A stretch of 64,000 nt of DNA from an uncultured Methanomassiliicoccaceae archaeon (GCA_905187815.1 CAJJJM010000002.1:62001-126000), one strand, 5' to 3'; shown: positions 9,286 to 17,997, counted from the first letter of the stretch. Notes: a model not told the origin generated them from the letters alone. Made by a program: numbers and translations.

Positions 9286-9870
9286 TCAGTTGGTGTTCCT
9301 CGAGGTGAAGATCATCTTGGCGCTGATTCCGGCGAGCCAGACGATGGCGCAGGCGGTGGTGATGACCTCGAGGGATTCGATGTTCATACCGACGCAGCAT
9401 CCGAGGATGATCAGGATGAGAACGACGGTCAGAGCGGAGTTCAGCCTGTATCCGTCCTTGGAGTCTCCGATGGCGGAGAGGACCATGGCGATGAACAGGA
9501 AGAGGTAGCAAAGGATGGCGATGGTGTCGTGGGTGTTCCCGTTCCCGAAGTCGCTGTGGATGTAGCCGACGAGGATCAGGAAGATCCCGGAGATGGCGAG
9601 CATGCATCCGCTGGCGCGGTTGCAGCTGGACTCGCAGAGCGATTTGCCCAGTCCGAAGACGAAGACGAGGATGCCGATCACGATGCACCCGTAGTTGAAG
9701 AGGTCCGCTGTGCTCTGGACATCGGAGACGCCCAGGTCGGACAGCATGTTCTCCCCGTAGACCCAGGCCGGGTCGCCCATGATGGCCGTCACGATGACGA
9801 TGGCCAGGGCGAATGCGGCGATGAGCCCGATGACCGCGAACGGTCCGGGGTGGCGATAACTCACATTCAT
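9286..9870 (-). CDS. DUF998-like multi-pass membrane protein
   Basis: 194 residues with about six hydrophobic segments. The segment MLSDLGVSDVQS after the first membrane helix resembles the SDLG block of DUF998 proteins; no function is established for that family. The ATG at 9870 is preferred to one seven codons upstream, because the TTTATAT element at 9893-9899 lies about 26 bases before it (leaderless). Pairs with the downstream 121-residue membrane protein. Confidence 0.75.
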   Translation of the reverse strand: MNVSYRHPGPFAVIGLIAAFALAIVIVTAIMGDPAWVYGENMLSDLGVSDVQSTADLFNYGCIVIGILVFVFGLGKSLCESSCNRASGCMLAISGIFLILVGYIHSDFGNGNTHDTIAILCYLFLFIAMVLSAIGDSKDGYRLNSALTVVLILIILGCCVGMNIESLEVITTACAIVWLAGISAKMIFTSRNTN

Positions 9871-9890
9871 AGAGGACGTGTAGAAGTCCA

Positions 9891-9950
9891 ATTTTTATAT
9901 TGATTTCGTCCCTGGGGGTTATGTGGCTCATGCCACGGAGCGTGGATTAA
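9891..9950. promoter_or_regulatory. Shared TATA region between the DUF998-like and GPN GTPase genes
   Basis: TTTTTATATTGAT (about 9892-9904) can read as a TATA box in both directions. It is about 26 bases from the leftward start at 9870 and about 55 bases from the rightward GTG at 9951, which has a GGAG at 9937-9940. Confidence 0.45.
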
Positions 9951-10715
9951 GTGAAGAACCTGTTCTTTGTCGGGACCGCAGGTAGCGGTAAGAGCACACT
10001 CGTCGGAGCGTACAGGGACTGGCTGGACGATGCCGCGGTGGACTCCATCGTGATCAACATGGATCCCGGTGCCGACACCCTCCCCTACGAACCCGATGTG
10101 GACATCCGCGAATGGATCTCCTTGGACGAGGTCATGCAGGAGTACTCCCTGGGACCGAACGGGGCGCAGATCGTCGCGGCGGACCTCATGGCTGTCAACA
10201 TCGGCAAGATGATGGAGGTCGTGAACACCTACAAGACCGACTATGCGCTCATCGACACCCCTGGTCAGCTGGAGCTCTTCGCATTCAGGGAGTCCTCCGA
10301 GGTCACCGTCAAGGCCTTCGGACGCGAGGACTCCATGATCGTGTACCTCTCCGATCCCTCGCTCTGCAGGACGCCGAACGGGTTCATTTCGGCCATGACC
10401 CTCGGGGCGCTCGTCCAGTTCAGGCTGCAGCTCCCGATGCTCAACCTCCTGTCCAAGTGCGACACCCTGTCGGAGGACGACGAGCAGAGGATGCTGGACT
10501 GGTACTCAGTGCCGGATGTCCTCTACGGGGACCTCCTGGACTCCGATGCCATACCCCAGACCGTGGTCGGGATGGAGCTTTTCAAGGCCATGGAGAACAC
10601 CGGGGTCTTCGGAGAGATCAGGGCCGTGTCCGCCCAGGACTTCATAGGGCTGGAGGAGATCTACGGCGCATCCCAGCTCTCGTTCTTCGGCGGAGAGGAC
10701 AACGAGAGGGAGTGA
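9951..10715 (+). CDS. GPN-loop GTPase
   Basis: 254 residues. Eukaryotic relatives (Gpn1-3) assist RNA polymerase assembly; archaeal ones are dimeric GTPases of unclear role. Seen: P-loop GTAGSGKSTLV (about 7-17), the family-defining GPN tripeptide in YSLGPNGAQIV (about 64-74), the DTPGQLELF switch and a base-recognition KCD (NLLSKCD). GTG start with a purine-rich stretch upstream. Followed by two hairpins. Confidence 0.92.
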   Translation: MKNLFFVGTAGSGKSTLVGAYRDWLDDAAVDSIVINMDPGADTLPYEPDVDIREWISLDEVMQEYSLGPNGAQIVAADLMAVNIGKMMEVVNTYKTDYALIDTPGQLELFAFRESSEVTVKAFGREDSMIVYLSDPSLCRTPNGFISAMTLGALVQFRLQLPMLNLLSKCDTLSEDDEQRMLDWYSVPDVLYGDLLDSDAIPQTVVGMELFKAMENTGVFGEIRAVSAQDFIGLEEIYGASQLSFFGGEDNERE

Positions 10716-10722
10716 GGCGGAA

Positions 10723-10779
10723 GGGCCGTCGGCGCGGCCCGTTCCGTTGTCATAAACGAGGAGGGGCTTCCGCCCCTCC
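10723..10779. terminator. Two hairpins between the GPN GTPase and PAN-like genes
   Basis: GGGCCG (10723-10728) pairs with CGGCCC (10735-10740), then GTTCCGTTGT. GGAGGGGC (10760-10767) pairs with GCCCCTCC (10772-10779), an 8-base stem. They sit between converging genes and probably terminate both transcripts. Confidence 0.65.
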
Positions 10780-10795
10780 GTGTGAAATTGTTGGA

Positions 10796-12001
10796 TCAGC
10801 CGAACATGTAGGCCGGGGCGGGCTTCGCCTTGTTCCTTCCGGCCTCCAGGACCTTGTCCTTCGCGTTGAGGAAGTCCTTCTCGGTGATGTGGTCGCGGTC
10901 GTTCCTGATCGCCAGCATTCCTGCCTCGGTGCAGATGCTCTTGATCTCGGCACCGGAGACGCCCTCGGTGATCTCGGCGAGCTTCTTGGCGGAGATCTTC
11001 TTGTCCACGTTCATGTGGGCGAGGTGGATCTCGAAGATCTGCTTCCTGCCGTCCAGGTCCGGGAGTCCGACATCGATGATCCTGTCGAACCTGCCGGGCC
11101 TCAGGAGGGCATCGTCCAGGATGTCGGGCCTGTTGGTCGCGCCGATGATCTTGACGTCGCTCGTGGGTGTGAAACCGTCCAGCTCGGCGAGGAGCTGCAT
11201 GAGGGTCCTCTGGACCTCCCTGTCGCCGGACGTGGCGACGTCGAGCCTCTTGGCTCCGACGGAGTCGAGCTCGTCGATGAAGATGATGCTCGGCGCCTTC
11301 TCCTTGGCGAGCTGGAACAGCTCGCGGACGAGCCTGGCGCCCTCTCCGATGTACTTCTGGACGAGCTCCGATCCGACCAGCCTGATGAACGTCGCCTGGG
11401 TGGCGTGCGCCACGGCCTTGGCCATCAGGGTCTTACCGGTTCCTGGCGGACCCACAAGGAGGACTCCCTTGGGGGGCTCGATACCGACCTTCGCGTACAG
11501 CTCGGGCCTCAGCAACGGGTCCTCCACGGCCTCGCGGAGCTCCAGCATCTGCTGTTTCAGGCCTCCGATGTCGTCGTAGGTGACATCCGGTTTGTCGATG
11601 ATCTCCGCTCCCGAGACCACGGGGTCGATCGGGGCGGGCAGCACGTCCATGACAGACAGCGTCTGCTTGTTGAGGGACACCCTGCATCCGGGGACGAGTT
11701 CCGCCTCGGGCACGTACTCCGAAACCGAGACCACGAAGTCGGGTCCCGTGGAGCTCTTGACGACGACGCGGTTGTTGGGCAGAACGTCCTTGACAGCCCC
11801 GATGATGAGCGGCGGGCTCTTGAGCCTCTCCAGCTCGTTCCTGAGCCTGGAGATGTCCTTCTGCAGCCTGAACAGCTCGCTCTCGGAGTAGCGCTTCTCG
11901 GTCTCGGCGTTCTGGAGGTCCTCCATCAGCCTGACGTTCCTCTCCTCGAGTGTGACGATCTTCGCCTTCAGTTCAGAAACCTCGTCGTTCGTATCCGTCA
12001 T
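10796..12001 (-). CDS. pan: PAN-like proteasome-activating nucleotidase
   Basis: 401 residues: N-terminal coiled coil (about 5-65), OB domain (to about 135), then a single AAA+ module with Walker A GPPGTGKT, Walker B IIFIDELD and the second region of homology with RPGRFDR. Archaeal PAN unfolds substrates for the 20S core. The protein ends AYMFG rather than with the usual hydrophobic-Tyr-X end, so docking may differ (see findings). TATTATAA at about 12031-12038 gives a short-leader promoter. Confidence 0.9.
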   Translation of the reverse strand: MTDTNDEVSELKAKIVTLEERNVRLMEDLQNAETEKRYSESELFRLQKDISRLRNELERLKSPPLIIGAVKDVLPNNRVVVKSSTGPDFVVSVSEYVPEAELVPGCRVSLNKQTLSVMDVLPAPIDPVVSGAEIIDKPDVTYDDIGGLKQQMLELREAVEDPLLRPELYAKVGIEPPKGVLLVGPPGTGKTLMAKAVAHATQATFIRLVGSELVQKYIGEGARLVRELFQLAKEKAPSIIFIDELDSVGAKRLDVATSGDREVQRTLMQLLAELDGFTPTSDVKIIGATNRPDILDDALLRPGRFDRIIDVGLPDLDGRKQIFEIHLAHMNVDKKISAKKLAEITEGVSGAEIKSICTEAGMLAIRNDRDHITEKDFLNAKDKVLEAGRNKAKPAPAYMFG

Positions 12002-12072
12002 GTGTCCTCCCGACGGTCAACGGGGACATATATTATAACGATTTCCGAGTGGCGCGCGCGTTCAGGATGAAA

Positions 12073-12103
12073 TTTAATTACGATGCCATCGGTACGGACC
12101 CGC
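12073..12103 (+). promoter_or_regulatory. TATA promoter of the MBF1 gene
   Basis: TTTAATTA (12073-12080) is about 27 bases before the ATG at 12104, but only about 7 before an upstream ATG at 12083. The spacing selects the 12104 start and a leaderless mRNA. Confidence 0.55.
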
Positions 12104-12592
12104 ATGATTTGCGAGATGTGCGGTAAGGACGTTCCGCAGACACGTGCGGTCATCGTGGAGGGTACCAAGCTCAACGTATGTCCTGGATGCGCCAAGTTCG
12201 GCGAGGACTACAGGGCGCAGTCCTCCGGTGGGGCCCCGGTGAGCCAGACTGTCATCGACCAGAGGCTCGAGAGGCGCGAGAGGAGGATGAAGTCCAAGGA
12301 CATCTACGCCGGCACGACCTCCGTCGAGCTCATCGACGACTACGGCGGGGCCATCCGGGCGGCCCGCGAGGCGAGGGGTATGGACCTCGAGCAGTTCGCG
12401 GCATCCATCCAGGAGAAGAAGGGACTGCTCGCCAAGGTGGAGGCCAACAACCAGATCCCCGATGACAAGCTCATCAAGAAGATCGAGAAGGCCCTCGACA
12501 TCAAGCTGATGGAGACCGTCCAGTCCGGAACCACCGTCGGCGGGTCCAGGTCCGACAAGATGACCCTGGCCAACTTCATCAAGAAGGAGTGA
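12104..12592 (+). CDS. mbf1: Archaeal multiprotein bridging factor 1 (MBF1)
   Basis: 162 residues from the ATG at 12104. N-terminal zinc ribbon (CEMCG, then CPGC) followed by a basic linker and a cro/C1-type helix-turn-helix (about 85-140: AIRAAREARGMDLEQFAASI). Archaeal MBF1 binds the ribosome and, in eukaryotes, the transcription machinery. Ends three bases from the stop of the convergent gene at 12595. Confidence 0.9.
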   Translation: MICEMCGKDVPQTRAVIVEGTKLNVCPGCAKFGEDYRAQSSGGAPVSQTVIDQRLERRERRMKSKDIYAGTTSVELIDDYGGAIRAAREARGMDLEQFAASIQEKKGLLAKVEANNQIPDDKLIKKIEKALDIKLMETVQSGTTVGGSRSDKMTLANFIKKE

Positions 12593-12594
12593 GC

Positions 12595-13110
12595 TCAGCT
12601 CGTCCTGACCGAATCATAAACGGCGTCGAGGTAGGGGGAGACATCAGTGCCAGCGTCCCTGAGGACGATGAGCGCCGCGATCCCTATCTCGATGTCCAAC
12701 CTCTTCTGGATCCTGTTGCAGTTCTGAATGAAGTCCCTGCGTTCCATCCCGGACTCGACCGCCCTCTCCATGAGGGCCGGGAAAACGTCCGCCGGCGCCG
12801 CAGGCCTCTCCGCCTTCTTCGCGGGAGCGTCAGTCTGGCTCTTCGCATGGAGCGATTCAGTCAGCTCCTTCGGGGGGCGGTATGCCAGGGGCACGTCGAC
12901 CGCGGACAGGTCGGTCGCGGGACGGACGTACCCGTCCCTCTGGGAGACTATCCCCTTGCGCACGAGGAGTGCCAGGAGGAGCTTGGCGTCGGACGGCGAC
13001 ATCCATTTGAGCTCCAGGGACGCGCCCATGACGAACTCCTCAGTGGTCGTCACATCCTTTCCAATGCTGCGGAAGTAAGCCGCCGCGCAGACCTCCAGTT
13101 CCTCTGCCAT
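12595..13110 (-). CDS. DUF2240-like archaeal protein
   Basis: 171 residues. The first 70 look like a winged-helix module (segment LELKWMSPSDAKLLLALLV), then a low-complexity Ala/Pro/Lys linker (about 85-110), then a helical C-terminus. It resembles the archaeal DUF2240 family, which has no assigned function; the assignment is from memory of the pattern and is moderate. A TATAAT-like element at about 13165-13171 could be its promoter. Confidence 0.7.
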   Translation of the reverse strand: MAEELEVCAAAYFRSIGKDVTTTEEFVMGASLELKWMSPSDAKLLLALLVRKGIVSQRDGYVRPATDLSAVDVPLAYRPPKELTESLHAKSQTDAPAKKAERPAAPADVFPALMERAVESGMERRDFIQNCNRIQKRLDIEIGIAALIVLRDAGTDVSPYLDAVYDSVRTS

Positions 13111-13216
13111 GCCCCCGTGGATGCGGTCCTGGTTGAAAACGCTTGTCCGTTCCCGGCGCGTCTCCCTATAATACGCGCGAGCGTTACTAGTTATTCCTAC
13201 TAACAGGTAGGGATAG

Positions 13217-13262
13217 GTTTATATGCGACATCCCTCATGGGCGGGACATCCCGTATGGTGAC
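13217..13262 (+). promoter_or_regulatory. Promoter and ribosome-binding site of rpoK-rpsB
   Basis: GTTTATATG at 13217-13225 is the TATA box. GGTGA at 13257-13261 lies five bases before the ATG at 13267 and decides the rpoK start over ATGs at 13237 and 13255. Confidence 0.65.
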
Positions 13263-13266
13263 CCAT

Positions 13267-13437
13267 ATGAAGTACACAAGATTCGAGAAGGCAAGGATCA
13301 TCGGCGCCAGGGCGCTGCAGATCTCATATGGGGCTCCCGTGCTCGTGGACTATCCCGAGGACATGCTGGACCCCATCGACATCGCCATGCTGGAGTTTGA
13401 CAAGGATCTCATTCCTATCACTGTCGTAAGAAACTAA
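13267..13437 (+). CDS. rpoK: DNA-directed RNA polymerase subunit K (Rpb6/omega homologue)
   Basis: 56 residues, the usual archaeal length. The diagnostic block YTRFEKARIIGARALQIS and the following GAPVLVDYP are present. It stabilises the RNA polymerase clamp and assembly. Start chosen from the GGTGA site. Followed 13 bases later by rpsB, in a common archaeal pairing of polymerase and ribosomal genes. Confidence 0.95.
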   Translation: MKYTRFEKARIIGARALQISYGAPVLVDYPEDMLDPIDIAMLEFDKDLIPITVVRN

Positions 13438-13450
13438 AGGAGACTTTCAG

Positions 13451-14080
13451 ATGACCGACGAGGAAATCCAACCTGTGAACAACGCCGACCTTCTGGTCGC
13501 AGAAGACATCTACCTGACATCCGGAGTACACATCGGTACCCAGCAGAAATCCGCCGACATGAAGGATTTCATCTACAAGGTCAGGCAGGACGGACTGTAC
13601 GTTCTCGACGTCAAGAAGACCGATGAGAGGATCAGGGCCGCCGCTTCCTTCCTGAGCCGCTACGACCCCAAGAGGATCCTCGTGGTCTCCGCCAGGCAGT
13701 ACGGACAGAAGCCCGCCAGGGAGTTCTCCAAAGCCATCGGAGCCCCCGCCTTCGCCGGACGTTTCGTCCCCGGAACCCTGACCAACCCCACCAACCCCGC
13801 GTTCATCGAGCCGGAGATCATCGTCATCACCGACCCCGCCGCGGACAAGCAGGCCCTCAACGAGGCCCTCAACCTGGGAATCCCGATCATCGCCATGTGC
13901 GACGCCAACAACGAGACCCGCAACGTCGACCTCGTCATCCCCACCAACAACAAGGGAAGGCGCGCCCTGGCCTGCATCTACTGGCTCCTGTCCAGGCAGG
14001 TCCTCTTCGAGAGGGGCGACCTCAAGGACCCCAACGACTTCAACATGGAGATCGAGGACTTCGAGGCCAAGCTGGTCTGA
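13451..14080 (+). CDS. rpsB: 30S ribosomal protein S2 (uS2)
   Basis: 209 residues, the archaeal size. Family signatures YLTSGVHIGTQQK near the N-terminus and FVPGTLTNP in the middle. Part of the small subunit near the platform. AAGGAGA upstream gives a good ribosome-binding site. Probably one operon with rpoK, and possibly with the MEMO1 gene 45 bases downstream. Confidence 0.97.
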   Translation: MTDEEIQPVNNADLLVAEDIYLTSGVHIGTQQKSADMKDFIYKVRQDGLYVLDVKKTDERIRAAASFLSRYDPKRILVVSARQYGQKPAREFSKAIGAPAFAGRFVPGTLTNPTNPAFIEPEIIVITDPAADKQALNEALNLGIPIIAMCDANNETRNVDLVIPTNNKGRRALACIYWLLSRQVLFERGDLKDPNDFNMEIEDFEAKLV

Positions 14081-14125
14081 TCACGATACAAAGAAACTTC
14101 TTCCCAAACCCCTTACCCCATTCTC

Positions 14126-14944
14126 ATGAGACTCCCTGCAGTGGCGGGACGCTTCTACCCCGCCGACCCTGACGACCTGCGCGACATGATCGGATGGTGC
14201 TTCTCCCATCCGCTGGGTCCGGGGGAGCCGGGGGATGCCGGCTCCGACCGCAGGATCTCGGGGATCATGGCCCCTCACGCCGGGTACGTCTGCTCGGGGA
14301 TGACCGCGGCGCACGCCTACCGTGCCCTGAGGGAGGACGGCCTCCCCGACCTGTACGTGATCATCGGTCCGGACCACTACGGGACCGCCATGGGGAGGAC
14401 GGTGATATGCTCGGAGGACTTCTCGACGCCCCTCGGCGTGTGCAGGAGCGACAGGGAGGTCTGCTCCAGGCTGTCAGAGGTGTTCGCCGACGATCCCCGC
14501 GCTCACGCCAGGGAGCATGCCGTGGAGGTCCAGGTTCCGTTCATCCAGTACATCGACCCCGACCCGTCGATCGTGGCGGTCACGATGGGGGACCAGTCCC
14601 CCAGGGCCGCCGCGGAGCTCGCGTCCGTCCTCAGGGAGGCATGTTCGGACCGCGACGCCGTCGTCATCGCATCAACGGACATGTCGCACTACATCCCGAA
14701 GGAGGAGGCCGGGAGGCTGGACGGGATGGTGCTGGACAGGATCGCCGCGATGGATGTGGAGGGCATGTACAGGACGGTCTACGGGAACAGGGTCTCCATG
14801 TGCGGATACGGGCCGACGGCCACGGCCATGCTGTGGTCCGAGGGTGCGGAGGCGAGGGTGCTCAGGCACACGGACTCCTACGACTCCCTCGGCATGGATC
14901 CCGGGGCCGTGGTGGGCTACGCATCGGCCGTCTTCCTGAACTAA
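14126..14944 (+). CDS. MEMO1-family protein (AmmeMemoRadiSam system protein B)
   Basis: 272 residues. MEMO-family motifs are visible: MAPHAGYVCSG, IGPDHYG and ASTDMSHY, the metal-site histidine region of the family fold. Related to class III extradiol dioxygenases; the archaeal role is not established. The partner AMMECR1 and radical SAM genes of the bacterial triad are not adjacent here. Follows rpsB on the same strand. Confidence 0.9.
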   Translation: MRLPAVAGRFYPADPDDLRDMIGWCFSHPLGPGEPGDAGSDRRISGIMAPHAGYVCSGMTAAHAYRALREDGLPDLYVIIGPDHYGTAMGRTVICSEDFSTPLGVCRSDREVCSRLSEVFADDPRAHAREHAVEVQVPFIQYIDPDPSIVAVTMGDQSPRAAAELASVLREACSDRDAVVIASTDMSHYIPKEEAGRLDGMVLDRIAAMDVEGMYRTVYGNRVSMCGYGPTATAMLWSEGAEARVLRHTDSYDSLGMDPGAVVGYASAVFLN

Positions 14945-14973
14945 GCTTTATAGTCCCAGGCAGATTACTCCGC

Positions 14974-15537
14974 ATGGACAACCAGAACTTCTGTATCCAG
15001 TGCGGCCAGCTCCTCGCGGCCGACGCCAAGTTCTGTCCGGCATGCGGAGCCAGGGTCCCCGGTAGGAACCCTGAGCAGGTGGAGGCGGAGAAACAGGAGA
15101 TCCGCGATGTGATAAAGTTCCGTCTGAACTGGGCGATCGCATTGATGCTGATCTACTCCATCCCCTTCCTCATCATAGGCATCTACATCCTCGTGGACCT
15201 GGACGGAATCGTCAACATGATCATGACCGACCCCCTGTACGCCGACTACGTCGACTACTACGGATGGACGGCATCCCAGCTCACCGACGTCTTCCAGATC
15301 GCCGGATACGCGTACATCCTGTCATCTCTCTGCGGGATCGTGTCGTCCGTCCTGTGCTGGAAGAGGACGAAGTACTGGATCGCCGTGATCCTGTGCATCG
15401 TGTCCATGTTCACCGGTGCCATGGGACTGTTCGCCCTGTTCATGGGGATGTTCGCCTTCTGGACCATCCTCACCAGCAAGCTGGCCTTCGTCGAGTACCA
15501 GGACCAGCTCGAGGGCGAGCTCGACAAGATACAGTGA
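14974..15537 (+). CDS. Zinc-ribbon membrane protein, function unknown
   Basis: 187 residues. An N-terminal zinc ribbon (CIQCG and CPACG) is followed by about four transmembrane segments (near 50-70, 100-125, 130-147 and 150-170). CTTTATAG at about 14946-14953 lies 26 bases before the ATG, so it has its own leaderless promoter. Zinc-ribbon plus transmembrane proteins are common in archaea and mostly uncharacterised. I do not know its role. Confidence 0.75.
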   Translation: MDNQNFCIQCGQLLAADAKFCPACGARVPGRNPEQVEAEKQEIRDVIKFRLNWAIALMLIYSIPFLIIGIYILVDLDGIVNMIMTDPLYADYVDYYGWTASQLTDVFQIAGYAYILSSLCGIVSSVLCWKRTKYWIAVILCIVSMFTGAMGLFALFMGMFAFWTILTSKLAFVEYQDQLEGELDKIQ

Positions 15538-15557
15538 TCTGAGAAACCGATTAAGTG

Positions 15558-15582
15558 GGGGAGGGTCCCCCTCCCCGTTTTT
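15558..15582 (+). terminator. Terminator between the zinc-ribbon membrane protein and the RPA operon
   Basis: GGGGAGG (15558-15564) pairs with CCTCCCC (15570-15576), then GTTTTTCC. Strong for the rightward gene; it may also serve the converging RPA operon. Confidence 0.7.
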
Positions 15583-15588
15583 CCTGAT

Positions 15589-16494
15589 TCAGATGCGCTT
15601 GAGGTATCTGAGGTTGGGTTCGTAGACGAGCCCCTTGTCCATGAGGACGTTGGAGATCTCCTCGAGCTCTATGCTGCTGATGCCCTCGGCCTCGGCGCGC
15701 CTCTCCAGCTCGTCCCTGGGGGCCCCCTTGCCGTCGGTGTCCAGCTCCTCCAGCATGTTGAGGATGATGTCCTCCAGCTGGCCGTGGTTGTGCTCGTCCG
15801 AGCCGGAGCCGTCCATGTCGATCTCGTCCGGCTCGTCGGAGAGGTCCTCGGGGAACCCGAAGTCGACGTCCCTCTCGGGCAGCAGCATGCGGAGGGCGTT
15901 CTGGATGGTCTTCAGGTACGCCGCGGAGTCGGGCAGCTGCCCGTAGTTGTCCAGGGCGTAGAGCAGCCCCTCGGCCTCCGCCTCGGTCATACCCATCGCC
16001 AGCAGGTCCGGGACCTTGGCGTCGGGCATGCCCAGGACGGTCTTGGCGTTCTTCAGCCTCCTCCAGGTGGACTTGGCGGTCTCCAGGAGCCACTCGTTGC
16101 GGGTCTGCTCGTCGATCCTGATGATGTGCTCGGGCCTGACGGACACGAACACCCTCTGGTCGTCGGTGGTGTAGGTCCTGACCCTTCCGACCGCGGCGAC
16201 GAAGCAGGGCGCCTCCAGGTCGGCCATGGCCGCCGACGCCTCCGGCTGGTACCTTCCGACGTTCACGTAGTAGTTCCCGCTGACGTCCTGGATCCTGACC
16301 TTCCACATCGGCTCGTCGGGCGACCCGATGTTCTCCTTCTCGGTCATGACGCCCGCGATCAGGACCCTGTTCATCTTGGCCCCGAGGGGGGACACGACGT
16401 ACGACGGCATCTTCTCCTCCGTCGCCTTGATCTCCAGCGTGGAGCTGTTGAGCTCCGTGGCGAAGACCCTCCATGCGGTCTCCCTGGCGTTCAT
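15589..16494 (-). CDS. RPA-associated OB-fold protein (archaeal RPA32-like / COG3390)
   Basis: 301 residues, second gene of the RPA operon. The N-terminal half (about 1-165) looks like an OB fold; an acidic linker (about 205-235) and a C-terminal winged-helix-like segment follow, as in RPA32 and archaeal rpa-associated proteins. Its ATG overlaps the stop of the upstream RPA gene (ATGA), showing translational coupling. It probably forms the single-stranded-DNA-binding complex with that protein. Confidence 0.85.
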   Translation of the reverse strand: MNARETAWRVFATELNSSTLEIKATEEKMPSYVVSPLGAKMNRVLIAGVMTEKENIGSPDEPMWKVRIQDVSGNYYVNVGRYQPEASAAMADLEAPCFVAAVGRVRTYTTDDQRVFVSVRPEHIIRIDEQTRNEWLLETAKSTWRRLKNAKTVLGMPDAKVPDLLAMGMTEAEAEGLLYALDNYGQLPDSAAYLKTIQNALRMLLPERDVDFGFPEDLSDEPDEIDMDGSGSDEHNHGQLEDIILNMLEELDTDGKGAPRDELERRAEAEGISSIELEEISNVLMDKGLVYEPNLRYLKRI

Positions 16495-17813
16495 ATCGCC
16501 GCCTCCACTTCCTCGAGGAGCTTCTCTGCCTCCTCCTGGAGGTTCACCTCCACGGGCTCGGCGGACCTCACGATCATGCTGGGCCCGTAGTCGTCGCTCA
16601 TCACGTTGCCGGTGACTGTGATCCTGTGCATCAGCATCCTTCCCATGATCTCCCTGGCGACGACCCCCTCGCCCTTTGCCGCGGCGAGGCCCTCGGCGGC
16701 CTTCATCGACACGCCGGTGAGCTTCTCGGTGTCGGCCCTGTTGATGATGGCGCCGATCGCGCCGGTCCCGTCGTCGATGACGACCTTCATCCTGAGGTCC
16801 GGCACGCCCTCGACCTGTCCGTGGGCGGTGCAGACGCCGTTGAGGATGGAGCGGTTGCACTGGGGGCACCTCTTGATGAGGCCGCTTCCGTTCTTCATGT
16901 CCACGACGAGGCCCTCGAGGGTGATGTCCAGCCCTCCGCCGATCCTCGCGATCTCCGCGACGGTCTTCCTGGTGGTCCCGGAGTCGACCGTGTCGAAGAC
17001 GGCGTCGACCCTGCTGACCTCGCAGCGGTCCCCCATGTTCAGCTGAGGTATGCCCTTCCACGAGCGGATGTAGGCGTTCTTGGCGCAGATGGTCTCCCCG
17101 ACCTTGAGCTCGAAGTCGTGCCAGGCGGAGTACTGGATCTTGCCGGTGTCGTCGGCGATGAGTCCGGAGTAGACGGTCTTCTGCTCTCCCCTGACGGTGA
17201 TCTTCCTGGCCTCGGTGGAGAGGACCTTCCCGGTGACGGTGACGTTGCCCATCCCCTCGCGGATGTCGCCGATCTTGCACTCCTGGGCGGAGAGCGATAT
17301 CGTGCGCTCGGGCACGTTCAGGGTCACGTTGGTCGCGGGCTCGACCCTCCCGCGGTTGCCGAGGTTGATCTGGACCCTGTCGTTCCAGAGCTTGCAGTAG
17401 CAGTTCCTGAAGTAGTAGACGGAGCCCTTCTCCAGCATGACGCTGCCGGGCTCCCAGAGCGTGAAGGACGCGGTGGATGTCTCGTCCCCGAGGATCCCCG
17501 AGACGATGGTCTTGTTCAGGCCCTTCACGGTGATGTTCTTGTTCTCGACGTAGACCACCTTCGCCAGGACGTCGACGTTCTGCTCCGTCCCGGACAGGTC
17601 CGCGATCTTCTTGACGACCGAGGACGCGGTGACGAAGGACGAGCTGTCGGACCCGCCGTACTTCCTGATGATCCCGCGCTTGGCGGACTCGATGTTCACG
17701 TGGTAATCGTTGAGGTACTTGTTCAGCTCGGCGATGAGCTGTTCTTCGTCGATCTTGTCTCCGAGCACCCTTTTCATTTCTTCGATATGGGGTGTTAGTT
17801 CTGTCATGTCCAA
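16491..17813 (-). CDS. rpa: Replication protein A large subunit (multi-OB, zinc finger)
   Basis: 440 residues. About four OB folds can be followed (near 70-165, 180-265, 280-300 with the insert, and 350-420). A zinc finger CPQCN...CTAHG lies near 316-332. It coats single-stranded DNA in replication and repair. The 5' leader contains GGAGGTC about 14 bases before the ATG and a 16-base perfect palindrome. First gene of a two-gene operon. Confidence 0.92.
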   Translation of the reverse strand: MDMTELTPHIEEMKRVLGDKIDEEQLIAELNKYLNDYHVNIESAKRGIIRKYGGSDSSSFVTASSVVKKIADLSGTEQNVDVLAKVVYVENKNITVKGLNKTIVSGILGDETSTASFTLWEPGSVMLEKGSVYYFRNCYCKLWNDRVQINLGNRGRVEPATNVTLNVPERTISLSAQECKIGDIREGMGNVTVTGKVLSTEARKITVRGEQKTVYSGLIADDTGKIQYSAWHDFELKVGETICAKNAYIRSWKGIPQLNMGDRCEVSRVDAVFDTVDSGTTRKTVAEIARIGGGLDITLEGLVVDMKNGSGLIKRCPQCNRSILNGVCTAHGQVEGVPDLRMKVVIDDGTGAIGAIINRADTEKLTGVSMKAAEGLAAAKGEGVVAREIMGRMLMHRITVTGNVMSDDYGPSMIVRSAEPVEVNLQEEAEKLLEEVEAAI

Positions 17814-17823
17814 TGTATCGACC

Positions 17824-17839
17824 TCCCTCCGCGGAGGGA
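17824..17839. repeat. 16-base perfect palindrome in the rpa leader
   Basis: TCCCTCCGCGGAGGGA reads the same on both strands. It lies 11 bases upstream of the rpa ATG and includes the likely ribosome-binding GGAGG, so it could act as an operator or a translation-controlling hairpin. The role is an inference. Confidence 0.6.
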
Positions 17840-17908
17840 CATCCTCCGTATGCCGACTACTCTAATTAATGTGAGCACGGGCCGTCACAGACCTCGGAAT
17901 TACCATTT

Positions 17909-17938
17909 TAGTAATTTCTAGTAATTTCTAGTAATTTC
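17909..17938. repeat. Three tandem copies of TAGTAATTTC upstream of rpa and purP
   Basis: Three perfect, contiguous 10-base repeats fill 17909-17938. A related inverted half (GGAATTACCA, 17895-17904) lies next to them. They sit in the divergent region between the rpa operon and purP, about 60-90 bases upstream of the purP TATA box. Ten-base phasing places the copies on one face of the helix, as expected for a multi-site regulator. Confidence 0.65.
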
Positions 17939-17997
17939 GGGAGACGGTCCTGACACGCCCTCAGATCGGCCGTGTCCAGTCGAATCCGGGATGGAAT

